A program made the translations under genes and the position numbers. 64,000 nucleotides of DNA from positions 52,827 to 116,826 of the forward strand of contig NZ_JAPCIO010000008.1 in the NCBI RefSeq assembly GCF_025909975.1, written 5' to 3'. Source of the DNA: Flavobacterium lacisediminis. Its GTDB lineage: Bacteria > Bacteroidota > Bacteroidia > Flavobacteriales > Flavobacteriaceae. This document shows, piece after piece, positions 1-9,180 of this stretch (the stretch's first letter is position 1; every line of letters begins with the position of its first letter). Under the pieces are notes generated by a model, which ran no database searches, was not told the DNA's origin, and worked only from the letters and a program-made list of their open reading frames with translations.

Positions 1-1137
1 TCTATCAACTATAGACAATTGGATAAAAAATATGCTTTTGAAAATGCATTATATGCCGAAGTTGAGCAAAATTTAACTGATAAACTTTCCGTTATGTACG
101 GAATTCGTTTTAGTTCTTTTTATAGAGTTGGAGCTTCCACAATCAACTATTATGATAACAATCAACCAGTTTTATATGATGAAGAGTTGAAAATTTATGA
201 AAAAGCATCTCCAACTTCCACAAAATATTTTGGTTCGAATGAAAAAATAGCTGATTATTCAAATTTTGAACCTCGTTTTACGATATCCTACGAAATTGAT
301 AAAGATCAATCAGTAAAAGCAGGTTATAACCGAATGGTACAATACATGCAATTGGTTTCAAACACCGCTTCTCCTACTCCATTAGATGTTTGGACACCAA
401 GTGACAATTACATAAAACCTCAACTAGCAGACCAAGTTGCTGTAGGATATTTTAAAAATTTTAAAGATGGTGATTACACTTTAGAATTAGAAACTTACTA
501 CAAAAAAGTACAAAACCGAATAGATTATATTGATGGTGCTGATTTAATTGCTAACGAAGCAATAGAACAAGTGTTATTAAACGGAAGAATGCGCTCCTAT
601 GGGTTAGAAATGATGATTAAAAAAAATGAAGGACCGCTAAGCGGATGGATTGCATACACTTTATCCCGTTCCGAACAACAAACTCCAGGAAGAACTCCAA
701 CAGAAATAGGAATTAACAATGGTGATTGGTATCGTTCTGCATATGACAAAACACATAATTTAGCGGTTACCGGAAGCTATAAATTAAATAAAAAATGGAG
801 TTTTGGAGCTAATTTCACACTTCAATCTGGTCAACCTGTTACTTATCCGAGTGGAAAATATGTTTTTCAAGGTGTAACTGTTCCAAGTTATAATTCTAGA
901 AACGAAGACCGATTACCAGCTTACCATAGAATGGATATTTCAGCGACTTTAACACCTAAAAAATATGAAAACCGCAAATTCAAAGGGGAATGGGTTTTCG
1001 GAATTTACAACATATACAGTCGCTACAATGCTGCTTCAATATCATTTAGACAAAATGCTGAAACTGGCGCAAACGAAGCGGTGAAACTTTCAATTTTCGG
1101 AATTGTGCCTTCAGTTTCTTATAATTTTAAATTTTAA
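1..1137 (+). CDS. TonB-dependent receptor, C-terminal part (cut by window edge)
   Basis: The reading frame is open from base 1, so this is the 3' end of a longer gene. The visible 378 or so residues are an outer-membrane beta-barrel: alternating polar and aromatic strands, phrases such as YTLSRSEQQTPG and NLAVTGSYKLNKKWSFGANF, and a final strand ending in an aromatic (SYNFKF), as in TonB-dependent receptors. It is followed 4 bp later by a DUF4249 lipoprotein, a pairing common in Flavobacteriaceae, so the two are probably one operon. The substrate cannot be told because the signal peptide, any carboxypeptidase-like domain and the plug lie upstream of the window. Confidence 0.9.
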   Translation, partial: SINYRQLDKKYAFENALYAEVEQNLTDKLSVMYGIRFSSFYRVGASTINYYDNNQPVLYDEELKIYEKASPTSTKYFGSNEKIADYSNFEPRFTISYEIDKDQSVKAGYNRMVQYMQLVSNTASPTPLDVWTPSDNYIKPQLADQVAVGYFKNFKDGDYTLELETYYKKVQNRIDYIDGADLIANEAIEQVLLNGRMRSYGLEMMIKKNEGPLSGWIAYTLSRSEQQTPGRTPTEIGINNGDWYRSAYDKTHNLAVTGSYKLNKKWSFGANFTLQSGQPVTYPSGKYVFQGVTVPSYNSRNEDRLPAYHRMDISATLTPKKYENRKFKGEWVFGIYNIYSRYNAASISFRQNAETGANEAVKLSIFGIVPSVSYNFKF

Positions 1138-1141
1138 TATT

Positions 1142-1969
1142 ATGAAAAATATATTTCTATATAGCGTTTTACTATTCGTAACATTATTTAATAGTAGTTG
1201 TGAAAAAGTAGTGGATATTGAATTAGATAATTCAGAACCAAAATTAGTTATTGATGCTATTATTAAATGGGAAAAAGGAACCACAGGTGAAAATCAAACC
1301 ATAAAATTAAGTTTGACGAATGATTTTTATACTAATGAAATTCTTCCTGCTAATGGAGCTACTGTTACAGTTACAAATAGTTCCAATGTAATTTTCAATT
1401 TTACTGAAGTTCCAAATACTGGAGATTATGTTTGCGACAATTTTCAACCTGTAATTGGGGAAGTTTATACATTAGAAATTCAATATGATGGAGAAATATA
1501 TACTTCTTCTAGTGCTTTATATCCAACTCCAGATATTATCAATGTAGAACAAGAAACCGTAGTTGGAATTAGTGATGAAGATGAAATTCAAATTAAATAT
1601 TTTTATCAAGATAATGGCGCAGAAGAAAATTATTATTTGTTAGGTGTTAAAAATCCAAACAAACAATTTCCTGAATTTGGTGTTGTTAGTGATGAGTTTT
1701 TTCAAGGTAATGTCATGTTTGGTTTTTATGGTAGTAGCGAAACAGAGCCTGGAATTACACTAGACTTAAGTGTTCAGGGAATTTCAAAAAGCTATCACAA
1801 CTACATGAATAAATTAATAGCAATTGCTGGAAGTGGTTCTGGAAACCCATTTGCAACTCCCCCAGCAACGGTAAGAGGAAATATTAGTAATATAACAACT
1901 AACTCAAATTATCCGCTAGGCTATTTCTTCTTGAGTGAAATTGATACCGTTAGTTATTTGGTTCAATAA
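1142..1969 (+). CDS. DUF4249 domain-containing lipoprotein
   Basis: 275 residues from the ATG at 1142. A longer frame exists upstream but would begin inside the receptor gene, and the signal peptide (MKNIFLYSVLLFVTLFNSSC) begins here. The Cys at residue 20 is the likely lipidation site. The following EKVVDIELDNSEPKLVIDA is the typical start of DUF4249 proteins, which are encoded next to TonB-dependent receptors in Bacteroidota. Family function is unknown; a surface or periplasmic accessory to the receptor is an inference from context. A terminator-like hairpin follows at 1993. Confidence 0.88.
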   Translation: MKNIFLYSVLLFVTLFNSSCEKVVDIELDNSEPKLVIDAIIKWEKGTTGENQTIKLSLTNDFYTNEILPANGATVTVTNSSNVIFNFTEVPNTGDYVCDNFQPVIGEVYTLEIQYDGEIYTSSSALYPTPDIINVEQETVVGISDEDEIQIKYFYQDNGAEENYYLLGVKNPNKQFPEFGVVSDEFFQGNVMFGFYGSSETEPGITLDLSVQGISKSYHNYMNKLIAIAGSGSGNPFATPPATVRGNISNITTNSNYPLGYFFLSEIDTVSYLVQ

Positions 1970-1992
1970 ATTTTAAAGGGCAATTACGATTA

Positions 1993-2032
1993 CAAGTACA
2001 AAATTCAAAATTGAGATTGTACTTGACTTTTT
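1993..2032 (+). terminator. Terminator-like hairpin after the DUF4249 gene
   Basis: CAAGTACAA (1993-2001) pairs with TTGTACTTG (2017-2025) and is followed by a T-rich stretch. It closes the receptor/DUF4249 operon. The loop is 15 nt and the stem AT-rich, so strength is uncertain. Confidence 0.5.
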
Positions 2033-2063
2033 ATTTGTATTTGCACTTGATTTTTTTAAACGA

Positions 2064-2071
2064 TATATTTA
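2064..2071 (+). promoter_or_regulatory. -7 promoter box for thiamine pyrophosphokinase gene
   Basis: TATATTTA matches the Bacteroidota -7 consensus TAnnTTTG at all but the last base and lies 18 bp before the ATG at 2090. No TPP riboswitch was recognised in the short leader. Confidence 0.4.
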
Positions 2072-2089
2072 CGGCATTAAATCTAAAAA

Positions 2090-2752
2090 ATGTCATCACA
2101 CCACATTGTTCGAGACGACCAAGAACCTGCTTTAATCATTGCTAATGGTGCATCCTGTAGCGAAGAATTGATGGGACAATTATTAGAATGGTCGCCTTTA
2201 GTAATTGTTTTAGATTCGGCAATTGAACGTGTTTTTGAATTAGGTATTAAGGTAGATGTGTTATTAGGTGATTTTGACAGAGGTTTTGATGCAGAACATT
2301 ATTTAGAGAAACAATATCCTCTAGAAATTGTTTATGCTCCCAATCAAGATAAAACCGATTTAGAAAAAGCCTTCGATTACCTTATTGAAAAAGGACACAA
2401 AGCTGTAAACGTTATTTGGGCCACCGGAAGACGTGCCGATCATACCATTACCAATATTACTAACATTGTAGCGTATCGCAATCAATTAAAAATTGTAATT
2501 ATTGACGATCATTCTAAAGTGTTTTTACTACCTAACAAATATGATAAATGGTATACTGCAAACACTACATTATCATTAATTCCGATTGGAAAAGTTAGCG
2601 GAATTACAACAAAAAACTTATTTTACCCATTATATAACGAAGAACTAACCATTGGTTATCGCACTGGAAGCAGCAATCACGTTACTGAAGACGGAATTGT
2701 TTCTATTATTCACGAAAAAGGCGATTTACTATTAATGGAATGTTGGGATTAA
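2090..2752 (+). CDS. Thiamine pyrophosphokinase (thiamine diphosphokinase)
   Basis: 220 residues, the normal length for the family. The enzyme transfers pyrophosphate from ATP to thiamine to make the cofactor TPP. Family motifs visible: GDFD at residues 60-63, the acidic NQDKTDLEKA at 85-94 (metal and ATP site), GRRADHT at 113-119, and a C-terminal GSSNHVT in the thiamine-binding domain. It acts in the cytosol. MenD, encoded about 9 kb away, is a TPP-dependent enzyme, but nothing in the sequence ties them together. The next gene starts 11 bp downstream, so the two may be co-transcribed. Confidence 0.9.
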   Translation: MSSHHIVRDDQEPALIIANGASCSEELMGQLLEWSPLVIVLDSAIERVFELGIKVDVLLGDFDRGFDAEHYLEKQYPLEIVYAPNQDKTDLEKAFDYLIEKGHKAVNVIWATGRRADHTITNITNIVAYRNQLKIVIIDDHSKVFLLPNKYDKWYTANTTLSLIPIGKVSGITTKNLFYPLYNEELTIGYRTGSSNHVTEDGIVSIIHEKGDLLLMECWD

Positions 2753-2763
2753 ACAATTTGTCT

Positions 2764-3978
2764 ATGAATTTAAAAAAATTACTATTTATCAGTTATATAT
2801 TTTGCTCAATTATACCTGAATCTTTCTCACAAACTACATTTAATGTAGAATATGTATTAGGTAGAACATCGCCTGCCAATGAATTTTTTCCAGAACTAAA
2901 AGTAAATCAAACCCTGAGTTTATTTGTTGGAAAAAAACATTTTTCAGATGATGCTTGGGTAAAATCACTACAAAATCCAGAAACAGGTTTGCTTTTTCAA
3001 TATAGCAATTATGGAAATAATGAATTTGTTGGTTCATCTTATAGTTTAATGCCTTATTTAGAAATTCCATTATTTTATTCAAAAACTAAACGTTTATCTT
3101 TAAATTCAGCAATTGGAGCTTCTTATTTTAACAAGAATTATGATGATGGGAAGAATTGGCAAAACAAAGCCATTTCTACAGATTTCACTTGGGCTTACCG
3201 TATGTTTTTAAATTATTCGATATTTTCAAATAAATCTATAGATACTCGAGCAAGTATTGGATATTCGCATCATTCCAATGGACATGTAAAATGGCCAAAT
3301 CAAGGTTTAAATACTTTTTCTGTCGGCTTAAATTTGAAATTTAATCCTCAAAAAACTCATACCGATTCTATTTCATTAAATGACACAAAATATGCTCCTG
3401 TTAAATTTTATCATATCAAAGCAGGCATCGGTCAGCAATCTATTTATAGATTAGATAACGACACTAAAGAAGTATATTCCACTTCTTTTTCTTATGGTAA
3501 AATTTATAAAAATACATTTAAAGTAGGACTAGGGTTCTTCTATACTTTTTACGAAAGTTATTACGATTACATTAAAGACGAAAAATTCTTAGTGAATGAA
3601 GACTATCCAGAATTAAAGAAAAACCCAATTTACAATTCGTCTGCTTATGGTATTTTTATAAATGGAGAACTTTTAATGAATCATTTTGCTGTTGAAGCAC
3701 AACTAGGTTTCAACATTGACAAGCCATTTTATAAAATTGATTACCGATTAAATAGTGAAATTTATGTTCCGGAGACAGGCGATTATATCCCTAATGAATT
3801 AGATAGTTATTACACTCTAAAGCGCTATATTTCCGGAAAATTAGGTTTAAAATATTATGCTTGGAATACTAAAAACATGCCGAAACACAATTTATCAATT
3901 GGCGCTTACATTTGTAGTAATTTAGGACAAGCTGATTATAGTGAATTAAGTTTAGGATATACTTACATCATTAAATAA
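2764..3978 (+). CDS. PagL-like acyloxyacyl hydrolase, outer-membrane protein
   Basis: 404 residues from the ATG at 2764, chosen because a signal peptide (MNLKKLLFISYIFC..., ending near SFSQ) begins there; an ATG at 2740 lies inside the upstream gene. The N-terminal half contains YSHHSNGHVKWPNQGLN, the His-Ser motif region of the PagL/acyloxyacyl hydrolase family, which removes a 3-O-acyl chain from lipid A in the outer membrane. The second half (about residues 200-404) is a further barrel-like region of unknown role that makes it roughly twice the length of classical PagL. Enzyme activity is inferred; the catalytic acid was not assigned. Confidence 0.72.
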   Translation: MNLKKLLFISYIFCSIIPESFSQTTFNVEYVLGRTSPANEFFPELKVNQTLSLFVGKKHFSDDAWVKSLQNPETGLLFQYSNYGNNEFVGSSYSLMPYLEIPLFYSKTKRLSLNSAIGASYFNKNYDDGKNWQNKAISTDFTWAYRMFLNYSIFSNKSIDTRASIGYSHHSNGHVKWPNQGLNTFSVGLNLKFNPQKTHTDSISLNDTKYAPVKFYHIKAGIGQQSIYRLDNDTKEVYSTSFSYGKIYKNTFKVGLGFFYTFYESYYDYIKDEKFLVNEDYPELKKNPIYNSSAYGIFINGELLMNHFAVEAQLGFNIDKPFYKIDYRLNSEIYVPETGDYIPNELDSYYTLKRYISGKLGLKYYAWNTKNMPKHNLSIGAYICSNLGQADYSELSLGYTYIIK

Positions 3979-3987
3979 AATATGTAG

Positions 3988-3995
3988 TATTTTTG
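3988..3995 (+). promoter_or_regulatory. -7 promoter box for uvrB
   Basis: TATTTTTG is an exact match to the Bacteroidota -7 consensus TAnnTTTG and lies 18 bp before the uvrB ATG. No SOS-type operator was recognised. Confidence 0.55.
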
Positions 3996-4013
3996 TAAAA
4001 ATACTTGCTTTAA

Positions 4014-6005
4014 ATGAAATTCCAAGTCGTATCCGAATATAAACCTACTGGTGACCAACCGCAAGCCATTGAAAAACTTTCAAAAGGCATTTTAAATGGT
4101 GAAAAGTACCAAACATTGTTAGGTGTAACCGGTTCTGGAAAAACATTTACGGTGGCTAATGTGGTGCAAGAAGTACAGCGTCCAACTTTAGTGTTAGCGC
4201 ATAACAAAACCTTAGCGGCACAGTTGTATTCTGAATTCAAGCAGTTTTTCCCAAATAATTCAGTGCAGTATTTTGTTTCGTACTACGACTATTACCAACC
4301 TGAAGCTTTTATTCCCGTTACTGGAACGTACATTGAGAAAGATTTATCAATTAATGATGAATTAGAAAAACTGCGTTTAAGTACTACTTCTGCCCTACTT
4401 TCGGGACGTAGAGATATTATTGTGATTTCCTCAGTTTCTTGTTTGTACGGAATTGGAAATCCAGTTGAGTTTCAAAAAAACGTAATCAATTTAGAAGCAG
4501 GTCAGCAAATTTCTCGTACCAAGTTACTACATCAATTAGTCCAAAGTTTATATTCAAGAACCGAAGCTGATTTTGCCGCAGGAAATTTCAGAATCAAAGG
4601 CGATATTGTGGAAATCTTTCCAAGTTATGGCGATGAACCGTTCCGAATTCACTTTTTTGGTGATGAAATCGAAGAAATTGAAGCCTATGATCCAAAAACA
4701 TCGCAAGTCATTGAAAAGTATGAAAAACTGACGATTTATCCAGCGAATATGTTTGTGACTTCGCCAGATGTGTTGCAAAATGCGATTTGGGCTATCCAAC
4801 AAGATTTGGTAAAACAAGTGGATTATTTCAAAGAAATAGGTAAACATTTAGAAGCAAAACGATTAGAAGAACGTACCAATTTCGATTTAGAAATGATTCG
4901 CGAATTAGGCTACTGTTCTGGAATTGAAAACTATTCACGTTATTTAGATGGTCGTGAACCCGGAACTAGACCCTTCTGTTTATTAGATTATTTTCCTGAT
5001 GATTTCTTAATGGTGGTCGATGAAAGTCACGTTACGATTTCGCAAGTACACGCTATGTATGGTGGCGATAGAAGTCGTAAAGAAAACTTAGTAGAATATG
5101 GTTTTAGATTGCCCGCTGCCATGGACAATCGCCCACTAAAATTTGAAGAATTTGAAGCCTTACAAAATCAAGTAATTTATGTTTCTGCTACACCTGCTGA
5201 TTATGAATTACAGAAAACAGAAGGTGTTTATATAGAACAAGTCATTCGTCCAACAGGATTATTAGACCCAATTATTGAAATTCGTCCAAGTGCGAATCAA
5301 ATTGATGATTTAATTGAAGAAATTCAATTGCGATGCGAAGCCGACGAACGTGTTTTGGTGACTACTTTAACCAAACGTATGGCGGAAGAATTGGCAAAAT
5401 ATTTAACTAAAGTTTCGATTCGTTGTCGTTACATTCATTCTGATGTAGATACGTTAGAACGTGTAGAAATCATGCAAGATTTGCGTAAAGGAATCTTTGA
5501 TGTGTTAATTGGTGTGAACTTACTTCGTGAAGGTTTGGATTTACCCGAAGTTTCTTTAGTTGCCATTTTAGATGCGGATAAAGAAGGTTTTTTAAGAAGT
5601 CATCGTTCGTTAACACAAACTGTAGGTCGTGCTGCGCGTAACGTAAATGGAAAAGCGATTATGTATGCGGATAAAATTACCGCTTCGATGCAAAAAACCA
5701 TTGACGAAACCAATTACAGAAGACAAAAACAAATCGATTACAATACCAAAAACGGATTAGCGCCAAAAGCTTTAAATAAAAGTTTAGGAAGTGCATTAAG
5801 TGGTAATTCAGTTTCTACAGGTTATTATGAAAAAGAAGCTCTAAAAGCGGCCGAACCAGAAAGTTTATACTTGAGTAAACCCGAAATTGAGAAAAAAATT
5901 AGAGATTTACGCAAAATGATGGAAAAAGCAGCTAAAGAATTAGACTTCATGCAAGCAGCGAAATTGCGTGACGATATAAAAGTTTTACAAGAGAAAATTA
6001 AATAA
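4014..6005 (+). CDS. uvrB: UvrABC system protein B (excinuclease subunit)
   Basis: 663 residues, the usual length. UvrB is the damage-verifying helicase-like subunit of nucleotide excision repair and hands the lesion to UvrC. Visible in order: Walker A GVTGSGKT at residues 37-44, the beta-hairpin YYDYYQPEAFIP around 90-101 that clamps DNA, the DESHVT helicase motif around 338-343, helicase motif VI region (QTVGRAARN), and a C-terminal UVR domain that binds UvrC. It sits under its own -7 box (3988) and is not near uvrA or uvrC in this window. Confidence 0.98.
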   Translation: MKFQVVSEYKPTGDQPQAIEKLSKGILNGEKYQTLLGVTGSGKTFTVANVVQEVQRPTLVLAHNKTLAAQLYSEFKQFFPNNSVQYFVSYYDYYQPEAFIPVTGTYIEKDLSINDELEKLRLSTTSALLSGRRDIIVISSVSCLYGIGNPVEFQKNVINLEAGQQISRTKLLHQLVQSLYSRTEADFAAGNFRIKGDIVEIFPSYGDEPFRIHFFGDEIEEIEAYDPKTSQVIEKYEKLTIYPANMFVTSPDVLQNAIWAIQQDLVKQVDYFKEIGKHLEAKRLEERTNFDLEMIRELGYCSGIENYSRYLDGREPGTRPFCLLDYFPDDFLMVVDESHVTISQVHAMYGGDRSRKENLVEYGFRLPAAMDNRPLKFEEFEALQNQVIYVSATPADYELQKTEGVYIEQVIRPTGLLDPIIEIRPSANQIDDLIEEIQLRCEADERVLVTTLTKRMAEELAKYLTKVSIRCRYIHSDVDTLERVEIMQDLRKGIFDVLIGVNLLREGLDLPEVSLVAILDADKEGFLRSHRSLTQTVGRAARNVNGKAIMYADKITASMQKTIDETNYRRQKQIDYNTKNGLAPKALNKSLGSALSGNSVSTGYYEKEALKAAEPESLYLSKPEIEKKIRDLRKMMEKAAKELDFMQAAKLRDDIKVLQEKIK

Positions 6006-6021
6006 AAACCAAATAAAAAAA

Positions 6022-6756
6022 ATGCCTTTTACTTTTTCACATCCAGCAATTGTATTACCATTAAATTATTTACCTAAAAAATGGTTTTCTTTAACTGGTC
6101 TGGTAATCGGCAGTCTTACTCCTGATTTTGAATATTTTATTAGAATGAAAATCAAAAGTGAATATAGTCACACTCTAGAAGGCCTATTTTGGTTTGATTT
6201 ACCTTTAGGTGTTTTGCTTGCATTTATTTTTCATAACATAGTTCGAAATAATTTTTATAACAACTTACCTTTATTTTTTAAATCAAGATTTTCAGTTTTT
6301 AAATCGTTTAATTGGAATACCTATTTTAAAAAGAATTGGTTAACCGTGATAATTTCAATTTTTATTGGAGCAGTTTCACACATTTTCTGGGATAGTTTTA
6401 CTCATGTTGACGGTTATTTTGTCGAAACAATTCCAAGCTTGTCTAACTCTTTAAACTTTATTTCTTTAGAGATCCCAATATTGAAAATCTTACAACATTC
6501 TTCAACCTTAATTGGTGGGTTAGTAATCTTTTTTACTATTTATAAATTACCGTCAAGTAAGACTGAAAAAGAAAATATAAATTCGAAATACTGGGCAATT
6601 GTTTTTGGAATTACTTTTATAATAATTGCTTTAAAGATTTTAGCCGGACTTGATCCAAAGCAATACGGAAATGTAATTGTAACAGCTATTTCAGCAATTC
6701 TAATATCATTAACAATAACACCTTGGCTAATCAAGAAAAAACAAAACAACAATTAA
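6022..6756 (+). CDS. DUF4184 family membrane protein
   Basis: 244 residues starting MPFTFSHPAIVLPL, the signature opening of DUF4184. About six hydrophobic segments (for example ILISLTITPWLI near the end) make it an integral inner-membrane protein. Conserved-looking polar residues occur near the membrane (SLTPDFEYF, HIFWDSFTH), resembling metal-dependent hydrolase-like membrane proteins of the YdjM type, but no activity is known. It follows uvrB by 16 bp and precedes the next gene by 12 bp, so it is probably in the same transcript. Confidence 0.8.
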   Translation: MPFTFSHPAIVLPLNYLPKKWFSLTGLVIGSLTPDFEYFIRMKIKSEYSHTLEGLFWFDLPLGVLLAFIFHNIVRNNFYNNLPLFFKSRFSVFKSFNWNTYFKKNWLTVIISIFIGAVSHIFWDSFTHVDGYFVETIPSLSNSLNFISLEIPILKILQHSSTLIGGLVIFFTIYKLPSSKTEKENINSKYWAIVFGITFIIIALKILAGLDPKQYGNVIVTAISAILISLTITPWLIKKKQNNN

Positions 6757-6768
6757 ATAAAAACACAC

Positions 6769-7242
6769 ATGAGTAACATTGCAAACATTCTAAAATTAGA
6801 AGACGAAATCAAAATCATTGAAGCTATTGGAGAAATCATTTGGCAGAAAAAAGAAGAAACAGAGGATTTCTCATCGTTAACCGATGAAGAGAAAGTATTC
6901 GTTTTTGTAGATTTATTTGAAGGTGCTATGGGAGAAGGTGGTTTTCAATTCTTTTTTAGTTCAGAAGCAGGTGATTTTGCAGAAGAAGTTATCACATCCT
7001 ATAAAGAAATTAAAGCATTTAAAACGGCGGAATTAATTTCAAAAGCATTGGGTTTATTTCCAGCTAAAACCTATTCGTCTGACGTGGAAAAAAGAATAGC
7101 ATTCATTGAAAAAGCGGATGAAAACATCATTTCAGGTTGGGAAGACTTAGACGAATTATTTTTCGAAGACGAAACTGAAGAAGATATCGTAACATTAATC
7201 GTAGATTATATTAAAGCCAACGAAAATCAATTTGGAGCTTAA
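6769..7242 (+). CDS. DMP19-like (DUF4375) family protein
   Basis: 157 residues, acidic and soluble. The segment with TDEEKVFVFVDLFEGAMGEG followed by GFQFFFSSEAGDFAEE matches the DMP19/DUF4375 pattern (an acidic helix, then GGF-x-F-F-x-S-x-G). DMP19 of Neisseria is a DNA mimic that binds a repressor; whether this homologue mimics DNA is unknown. It follows the DUF4184 gene by 12 bp. No membrane segment or signal peptide is seen. Confidence 0.65.
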   Translation: MSNIANILKLEDEIKIIEAIGEIIWQKKEETEDFSSLTDEEKVFVFVDLFEGAMGEGGFQFFFSSEAGDFAEEVITSYKEIKAFKTAELISKALGLFPAKTYSSDVEKRIAFIEKADENIISGWEDLDELFFEDETEEDIVTLIVDYIKANENQFGA

Positions 7243-7299
7243 TTAAAATTTGCAAGATAAATCTTAATATTTTACTTTTATACCAATTAACTATTATAA

Positions 7300-8199
7300 A
7301 TGAAAAAAATGAAAAAAATTATTACTCTTATCTTGTGTTTCGTTGTCCTAACTTCATGTTCAAGCGATTCTTCTGATGAATCATCATTAACGGGATCAAT
7401 TACTGCCACTATCGATGGTCAAAATTGGCGCTCTAATGTAGCTGTTGCCGCAGTTCAATCTATTAATTTTGGTGACATTAATGGTAGTGTACTTCAAATT
7501 TTAGGAACTGCATCAAATTCTTCATCGTTAGCTATTAATATTCCTTTACAGAACTTATCAGTAGGAACTTATACTTATAATGGATTCGATGCAGATGGAA
7601 ATTTAAGTTACAATACTATGGAAGACTCATATAGTTCTGATGAAACGGGTGGAACATTCACATTAACAATCAACTCATACAACAGTAACAACGGAACAAT
7701 TTCAGGAACTTTTAGTGGAACCTTAATCGGCTTTGATTCTCCAACACAAATGTCAATAACCAATGGTACATTTAGCAATATTAGAGTAATTAGTCAACAA
7801 TTATATTCTAATGGAAGTATGTCATTAAAATTAAATAGCGGTACTGTTTTCAATATGGATACAGATAACAATGATGGTAAGTATTTAATGATTCAGCAAG
7901 TTAGCGAAGCTAATAAAATAGTGGTATACGGATACAATACAAATATTGGTGCTGATTTTGGTATTTATTCCATCATGATTCCTGAAAATGCAACTGTTGG
8001 TTCACATTCAATTGATGGAAATAATTATGATGCTGGTTTCAATAATAATTCTAATATTGACTACACAACAACAGGAGGAACTATAAACATTACTTCTCAC
8101 TCAGGGAATACAATTGTAGGAACTTTTAATTTTACAGCAACAGGAAATTCCCAAACCATGACAATTTCCCAAGGTAATTTTAGTATTACTTATAACTAA
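7300..8199 (+). CDS. DUF6252-like lipoprotein with a duplicated domain
   Basis: 299 residues with signal peptide and lipobox (VVLTSC, Cys about residue 23; ATG at 7309 is an equally good start). Two similar beta-rich halves can be seen: residues 30-165 begin TGSITATIDGQNW and end with GGTFTLTINS...GTISGTFSGTL...MSITNGTFS, and residues 170-299 end with GGTINITSHS...TIVGTFNFTA...MTISQGNFS. The repeated ending points to an internal duplication. This resembles DUF6252 lipoproteins of Flavobacteriia, which lack a known function. A strong terminator follows directly. Confidence 0.75.
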   Translation: MKKMKKIITLILCFVVLTSCSSDSSDESSLTGSITATIDGQNWRSNVAVAAVQSINFGDINGSVLQILGTASNSSSLAINIPLQNLSVGTYTYNGFDADGNLSYNTMEDSYSSDETGGTFTLTINSYNSNNGTISGTFSGTLIGFDSPTQMSITNGTFSNIRVISQQLYSNGSMSLKLNSGTVFNMDTDNNDGKYLMIQQVSEANKIVVYGYNTNIGADFGIYSIMIPENATVGSHSIDGNNYDAGFNNNSNIDYTTTGGTINITSHSGNTIVGTFNFTATGNSQTMTISQGNFSITYN

Positions 8200-8201
8200 A
8201 A

Positions 8202-8230
8202 AAAAAGAGTGCTAGTTCACTCTTTTTTTT
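8202..8230 (+). terminator. Rho-independent terminator
   Basis: AAAAAGAGTG (8202-8211) and CACTCTTTTT (8218-8227) form a stem with a 6-nt loop and a T tract. It lies directly after the stop of the DUF6252-like gene. Confidence 0.85.
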
Positions 8231-8302
8231 TAGTTCTATTTGATAAAACCTATCTTAAAAAAAATTTATACTTTTAAGTAATCAATCATAAAACAATAAA
8301 GT

Positions 8303-8740
8303 ATGGCAACAGTAAATGTATATCTTACCTTTAATGGTAATACAGAAGAAGCTTTTAATTTTTACAAATCGGTTTTTGGAGGCGAATTTACTTATATGGG
8401 TAGATTTAAAGATATGCCAGCCGATGAAAATTGTCCACCTCCAAGTGAGGAAGAAGGCAATCGCATTATGCATGTAAGTTTGCCTATTAGTAAAGAAACC
8501 ATTTTAATGGCAAGTGATAGTACTTCGTTTAGTGGCGATGTTACTTTTGGAAACAATTTCTCTGTATCTATCAATACAGACAGTAAAGAAGAAGCCGATA
8601 AATTGTTCAATGGACTTTCTGCAGGCGGAAACATTATTATGCCAATGGAAAAAACATTCTGGGGAGCTTATTTCGGAATGTTTACCGATAAATTCGGCAT
8701 CAATTGGATGGTAAATTTCGACGAAGTTCTTGCAAACTAA
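8303..8740 (+). CDS. VOC family protein (PhnB-like glyoxalase fold)
   Basis: 145 residues with the N-terminal pattern VNVYLTFNGNTEEAFNFYKS followed by VFGGEF, typical of PhnB-like members of the vicinal oxygen chelate superfamily, and the C-terminal WGAYFGMFTDKFGINWM. These small cytosolic proteins are often annotated 3-demethylubiquinone methyltransferase-like, but most have no shown activity. Its TAA stop overlaps the stop of the convergent TerB-like gene (8737-8740). Confidence 0.85.
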   Translation: MATVNVYLTFNGNTEEAFNFYKSVFGGEFTYMGRFKDMPADENCPPPSEEEGNRIMHVSLPISKETILMASDSTSFSGDVTFGNNFSVSINTDSKEEADKLFNGLSAGGNIIMPMEKTFWGAYFGMFTDKFGINWMVNFDEVLAN

Positions 8741-9141
8741 TTATGTTGCTCAGTAAAAACGGACAATAAAACATCTCCCTCAACCATTCGGTTTGGGGAG
8801 TTTTTCATTAAATTCAGTACGCGTTTCATCGCATACGGATTTAATCCCATATTAATTCCAATTTCATTGATTTTGATTTGTTCAGCATCGTGTAAAACGC
8901 CATCGCAATGCATCAATAACGCCAAACGATAAAACTGACAAATTCGGTGGAACTCATCTTTTATTACGGTAACTTCACCTCTATTTTCAAATAATTTATG
9001 AAAAACGGTTTTCTCAATTTCTAATTCCATGGCTACCATTTCTAAAAAATCGTACTCTCTATCGTGCAATTCGCCATCGATTAAAGCAAAACCAATCATT
9101 TCCTGTAATAAACTTATTTTTTCTTGGTAACTGTCCATCAA
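8737..9141 (-). CDS. TerB-like (tellurite resistance TerB fold) protein
   Basis: 134 residues, all alpha-helical in appearance. The segment LLQEMIGFALIDGELHDREY, then DFLEMVAME, and later LLMHCDGVLHDAEQIKINEI show the duplicated D-G-x-(L/I)-x-x-x-E metal-binding-like helices of the TerB fold. No other ter genes are nearby, so tellurite resistance should not be assumed; a generic scaffold or stress role is more likely. The start could be at either of two adjacent Met codons (9141 or 9138). Confidence 0.65.
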   Translation of the reverse strand: MMDSYQEKISLLQEMIGFALIDGELHDREYDFLEMVAMELEIEKTVFHKLFENRGEVTVIKDEFHRICQFYRLALLMHCDGVLHDAEQIKINEIGINMGLNPYAMKRVLNLMKNSPNRMVEGDVLLSVFTEQHN

Positions 9142-9180
9142 AATAGTATTTTTATGTTTTAGATGAATTCAAATATAAAA

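Noticed and set aside
1970..2089. TPP riboswitch before thiamine pyrophosphokinase
   Set aside because: No thi-box-like conserved core was seen in the 119-bp gap; it holds a terminator and a promoter box.
4010..4847. Open frames on the minus strand inside uvrB
   Set aside because: Shadows of the uvrB coding frame; no family resemblance and fully within a certain gene.
8737..9141. Tellurite resistance
   Set aside because: Only a TerB-like fold is seen; no terC, terD or terE genes nearby.
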